A stretch of 6,214 nucleotides of DNA from UBA7657 sp049653045 (GTDB lineage Bacteria > Pseudomonadota > Alphaproteobacteria > Micavibrionales > Micavibrionaceae), in contig JBASFN010000193.1 of NCBI GenBank assembly GCA_049653045.1, positions 1-6,214 on the forward strand, in the 5' to 3' direction. The translations under genes were made by a program, and so were the position numbers. Below, piece after piece: positions 5,328-6,214 of the stretch. The notes beneath the pieces are model-generated. The model was not told the origin of the DNA, ran no database searches, and worked only from the letters and a program-made list of their open reading frames with translations. Each line of letters begins with the position of its first letter. Position 1 is the first letter of the stretch.

Positions 5328-5342
5328 GGAATCTATAATTCC
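5328..5342. promoter_or_regulatory. Divergent promoter region with consensus TATAAT inside an inverted repeat
   Basis: TATAAT at 5334-5339 on the plus strand is a perfect -10 box, placing a start near 5346, 24 nt before the second sigma gene. On the minus strand the same bases give TATAGA (5332-5337) with a weak TTTAAG 17 nt upstream, suiting the transferase gene. The box lies within GGAAT (5328-5332) and ATTCC (5338-5342), a 5-bp inverted repeat. No good -35 for the plus-strand box was seen, suggesting activator dependence or another sigma factor. Confidence 0.45.
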
Positions 5343-5369
5343 CTCCGTCTTACCCTTAAAGGCTCTCTA

Positions 5370-5906
5370 ATGGACGTAACGCAGGAAGATGACCTGATCC
5401 GCAAAGCCCAGAACGGCGATGCCGATGCCTTTGAGGCCTTGGTAAACGGGCGGTATGAGACCATGTTCAGGATGGCTTATAAATTTTGCGGCAATCGCCA
5501 AAATGCGGAAGATATTACGCAGGAATCCTGCATCCGCCTTGCGCGTGGGCTGGACAGCTTTCGTCACAACTCCGCTTTTACAAGCTGGCTTTACCGTCTT
5601 GTTATCAATACGGGCAAGGATTGGTATCGGTCGAACAACCGCCACCCGAAAAGCCATGATGGCCTTGAAGCGGTTGAGACATCAGGAAACAGCGAAACCC
5701 AGCTTCATACAAAACAGGTTCTTGCCGCGCTTTACACCCTGCCCGAGGGGGAGCGCGATGCCTTAATCCTCGTTATGAGTGATGGATTATCACACCGTGA
5801 GGCGGGAGAAATTCTGGGCTGCAAGGAAAGCACCATCTCGTGGCGTATCCATGAGGCTCGCAAGAAACTGACCGCCCTTTTTGAGAGGGAGCAAAAATAT
5901 GGATGA
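5370..5906 (+). CDS. ECF-family RNA polymerase sigma factor (second of two)
   Basis: The 178-residue protein has a sigma-2 domain (about 8-88) with NGDADAFEALV, the NAEDITQESCIRLARGLDSF core-binding/-10 segment (45-64) and SAFTSWLYRLVINTGKDWYR (68-87). After a short linker comes a sigma-4 domain (about 113-172) with LPEGERDALILV, the GLSHREAGEILGCKESTISW helix-turn-helix (139-158) and RIHEARKKL. Unlike the first sigma factor, it has Cys40, Cys54 and Cys151. The ATG at 5370 has AAAGG 7 nt upstream. The gene is divergent from the WecA-type gene and its last 8 nt overlap the start of the next gene, so the two are probably translationally coupled and the downstream protein probably controls it. 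It shares little identity with the first sigma factor beyond family motifs, so it is not a recent duplicate. Targets are unknown. Confidence 0.92.
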   Translation: MDVTQEDDLIRKAQNGDADAFEALVNGRYETMFRMAYKFCGNRQNAEDITQESCIRLARGLDSFRHNSAFTSWLYRLVINTGKDWYRSNNRHPKSHDGLEAVETSGNSETQLHTKQVLAALYTLPEGERDALILVMSDGLSHREAGEILGCKESTISWRIHEARKKLTALFEREQKYG

Positions 5907-6214
5907 AGCCGCCTTGAAAAAAATAGTGCAGGATATGCCCGTTCCGCCCGTTGATGATAATGCAAAAAAAGCCGCGTTAAACCTCGCCGTTGCTGAATTT
6001 AAAACATTTCAGAATAAAAAACAGGATTCCTCCCAAGGAATCCTATTCCTCTCCCGTCTTATGGGTAAGACAACCCAAAACAGGAGAGATTCCATGAAAA
6101 ATACAAGCAAACGCAAACTCATCTATGGCGGTATGGCCACAGCCATGGCTGTTGTGCTGATTGCAGGCGTAACTATGCAAGCAACCATGCAAACTGTTAG
6201 CATGGGAGCAAGCC
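5899..6214 (+). CDS. Membrane protein with anti-sigma-like N-terminus, probably a VWA (YfbK-like) protein (3' truncated by window)
   Basis: The frame opens at ATG 5899 with a GAGAGGGAG SD inside the sigma gene and stays open for 105 residues to the window end. Residues 1-73 are hydrophilic and cytoplasmic: MPVPPVDDNAKKAALNLAVAEF at 13-34 (quoted here as two motifs: MPVPPVDDN, then AKKAALNLAVAEF), then a basic linker including SQGILFLSRLMG (45-56). Residues 74-94 form one membrane helix, so what follows would be periplasmic. The Pro-rich opening followed by an Ala-rich helix resembles the putative anti-sigma protein at 1685-1993. From memory, alphaproteobacterial VWA/YfbK-like proteins encoded after ECF sigma genes begin this way, with an SQG motif and helix before the VWA domain. 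That domain is not in the window, so the assignment is inferential. An internal ATG (6094, Met66) with a stronger SD could start a shorter form. Confidence 0.65.
   Translation, partial: MDEAALKKIVQDMPVPPVDDNAKKAALNLAVAEFKTFQNKKQDSSQGILFLSRLMGKTTQNRRDSMKNTSKRKLIYGGMATAMAVVLIAGVTMQATMQTVSMGAS
6023..6044 (+). repeat. Perfect 9-bp hairpin inside the coding region (hairpin 1)
   Basis: AGGATTCCT (6023-6031) and AGGAATCCT (6036-6044) are exact inverted copies with the tetraloop CCCA. It spans codons 42-49 of the truncated membrane-protein gene. No T-run follows, so it is not a standard terminator. Its right arm could alternatively pair with the ATTCC just before the internal ATG at 6094. Confidence 0.75.
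6056..6071 (+). repeat. Perfect 6-bp hairpin inside the coding region (hairpin 2)
   Basis: GTCTTA (6056-6061) and TAAGAC (6066-6071) are exact inverted copies with the tetraloop TGGG, which is the reverse complement of the CCCA loop of hairpin 1 lying 11 nt upstream. A loop-loop (kissing) contact is therefore possible. It lies 11 nt before a strong internal SD. Confidence 0.65.
6082..6096 (+). promoter_or_regulatory. Internal Shine-Dalgarno and in-frame ATG
   Basis: AGGAGAG (6082-6088) lies at good spacing before ATG 6094-6096 (Met66), in the same frame as the gene starting at 5899. The motif is spelled by tandem AGG-AGA arginine codons, whereas nearby arginines use CGT or CGC, which suggests it is kept for ribosome binding. 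CTCTCC at 6049-6054 is exactly complementary to GGAGAG (6083-6088) and would mask it while looping out hairpin 2. A start here would make a product beginning just before the membrane helix. Confidence 0.5.

Noticed and set aside
6023..6071. Intrinsic terminator or end of gene after the second sigma factor
   Set aside because: Both hairpins lack a T-run and the reading frame continues uninterrupted through them to the window end.
1..6214. Mobile element, CRISPR array, tRNA or defence island
   Set aside because: No transposase, integrase, long terminal repeats, spaced direct repeats or tRNA-like cloverleaf could be seen; all larger frames are explained by housekeeping, envelope or regulatory genes.

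Overview
The window appears to be a piece of a Gram-negative, probably alphaproteobacterial, chromosome. The evidence is an alphaproteobacterial-style TrhO, two ECF sigma factors overlapping envelope-associated genes, a lipoprotein, exported proteins and a base composition near 50 % GC by eye. The species cannot be named from the sequence. I see no tRNA, rRNA, CRISPR array, insertion sequence or integrase. The window looks like compact vertical chromosome with short intergenic gaps.

Left part, plus strand (1-1191): the last 87 codons of an MscS-family mechanosensitive channel are followed after 31 nt by trhO, which makes the 5-hydroxyuridine precursor at tRNA position 34. trhO ends tail to tail with the next operon, the two stop codons sharing one TTAA.

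Centre-left, minus strand (2952 down to 1188): a tight four-gene cluster. In transcription order it encodes an exported two-EF-hand protein, an ECF sigma factor, a short single-pass membrane protein likely to be its anti-sigma factor, and a membrane-anchored periplasmic protein of the heavy-metal-sensor (CpxP/Spy-like) type. The last three overlap by 8 and 4 nt. The layout recalls sigma/anti-sigma/periplasmic-sensor systems such as CnrYXH, with a putative calcium-binding protein added at the front. The likely logic is that a periplasmic metal or protein-stress signal releases the sigma factor.

Centre-right, minus strand: an AMIN-domain lipoprotein (3837-3061), an unrecognised acidic 72-residue protein (4137-3919) and a WecA/MraY-type polyprenyl-phosphate sugar-1-phosphate transferase (5288-4209) that starts cell-surface polysaccharide synthesis.

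Right edge, plus strand: a second ECF sigma factor (5370-5906), divergent from the transferase gene, overlaps by 8 nt a gene that runs off the window (from 5899). The visible 105 residues of that gene are a cytoplasmic, anti-sigma-like segment and one membrane helix. They resemble the front end of alphaproteobacterial VWA (YfbK-like) proteins, but the VWA domain itself lies outside the window. Inside this coding region are two perfect hairpins with mutually complementary tetraloops, then a strong internal ribosome-binding site and an in-frame ATG. I consider this the most unusual signal here.

Two ECF modules in 6 kb, each with the sigma gene overlapping a membrane-protein gene by exactly 8 nt, are the main theme.
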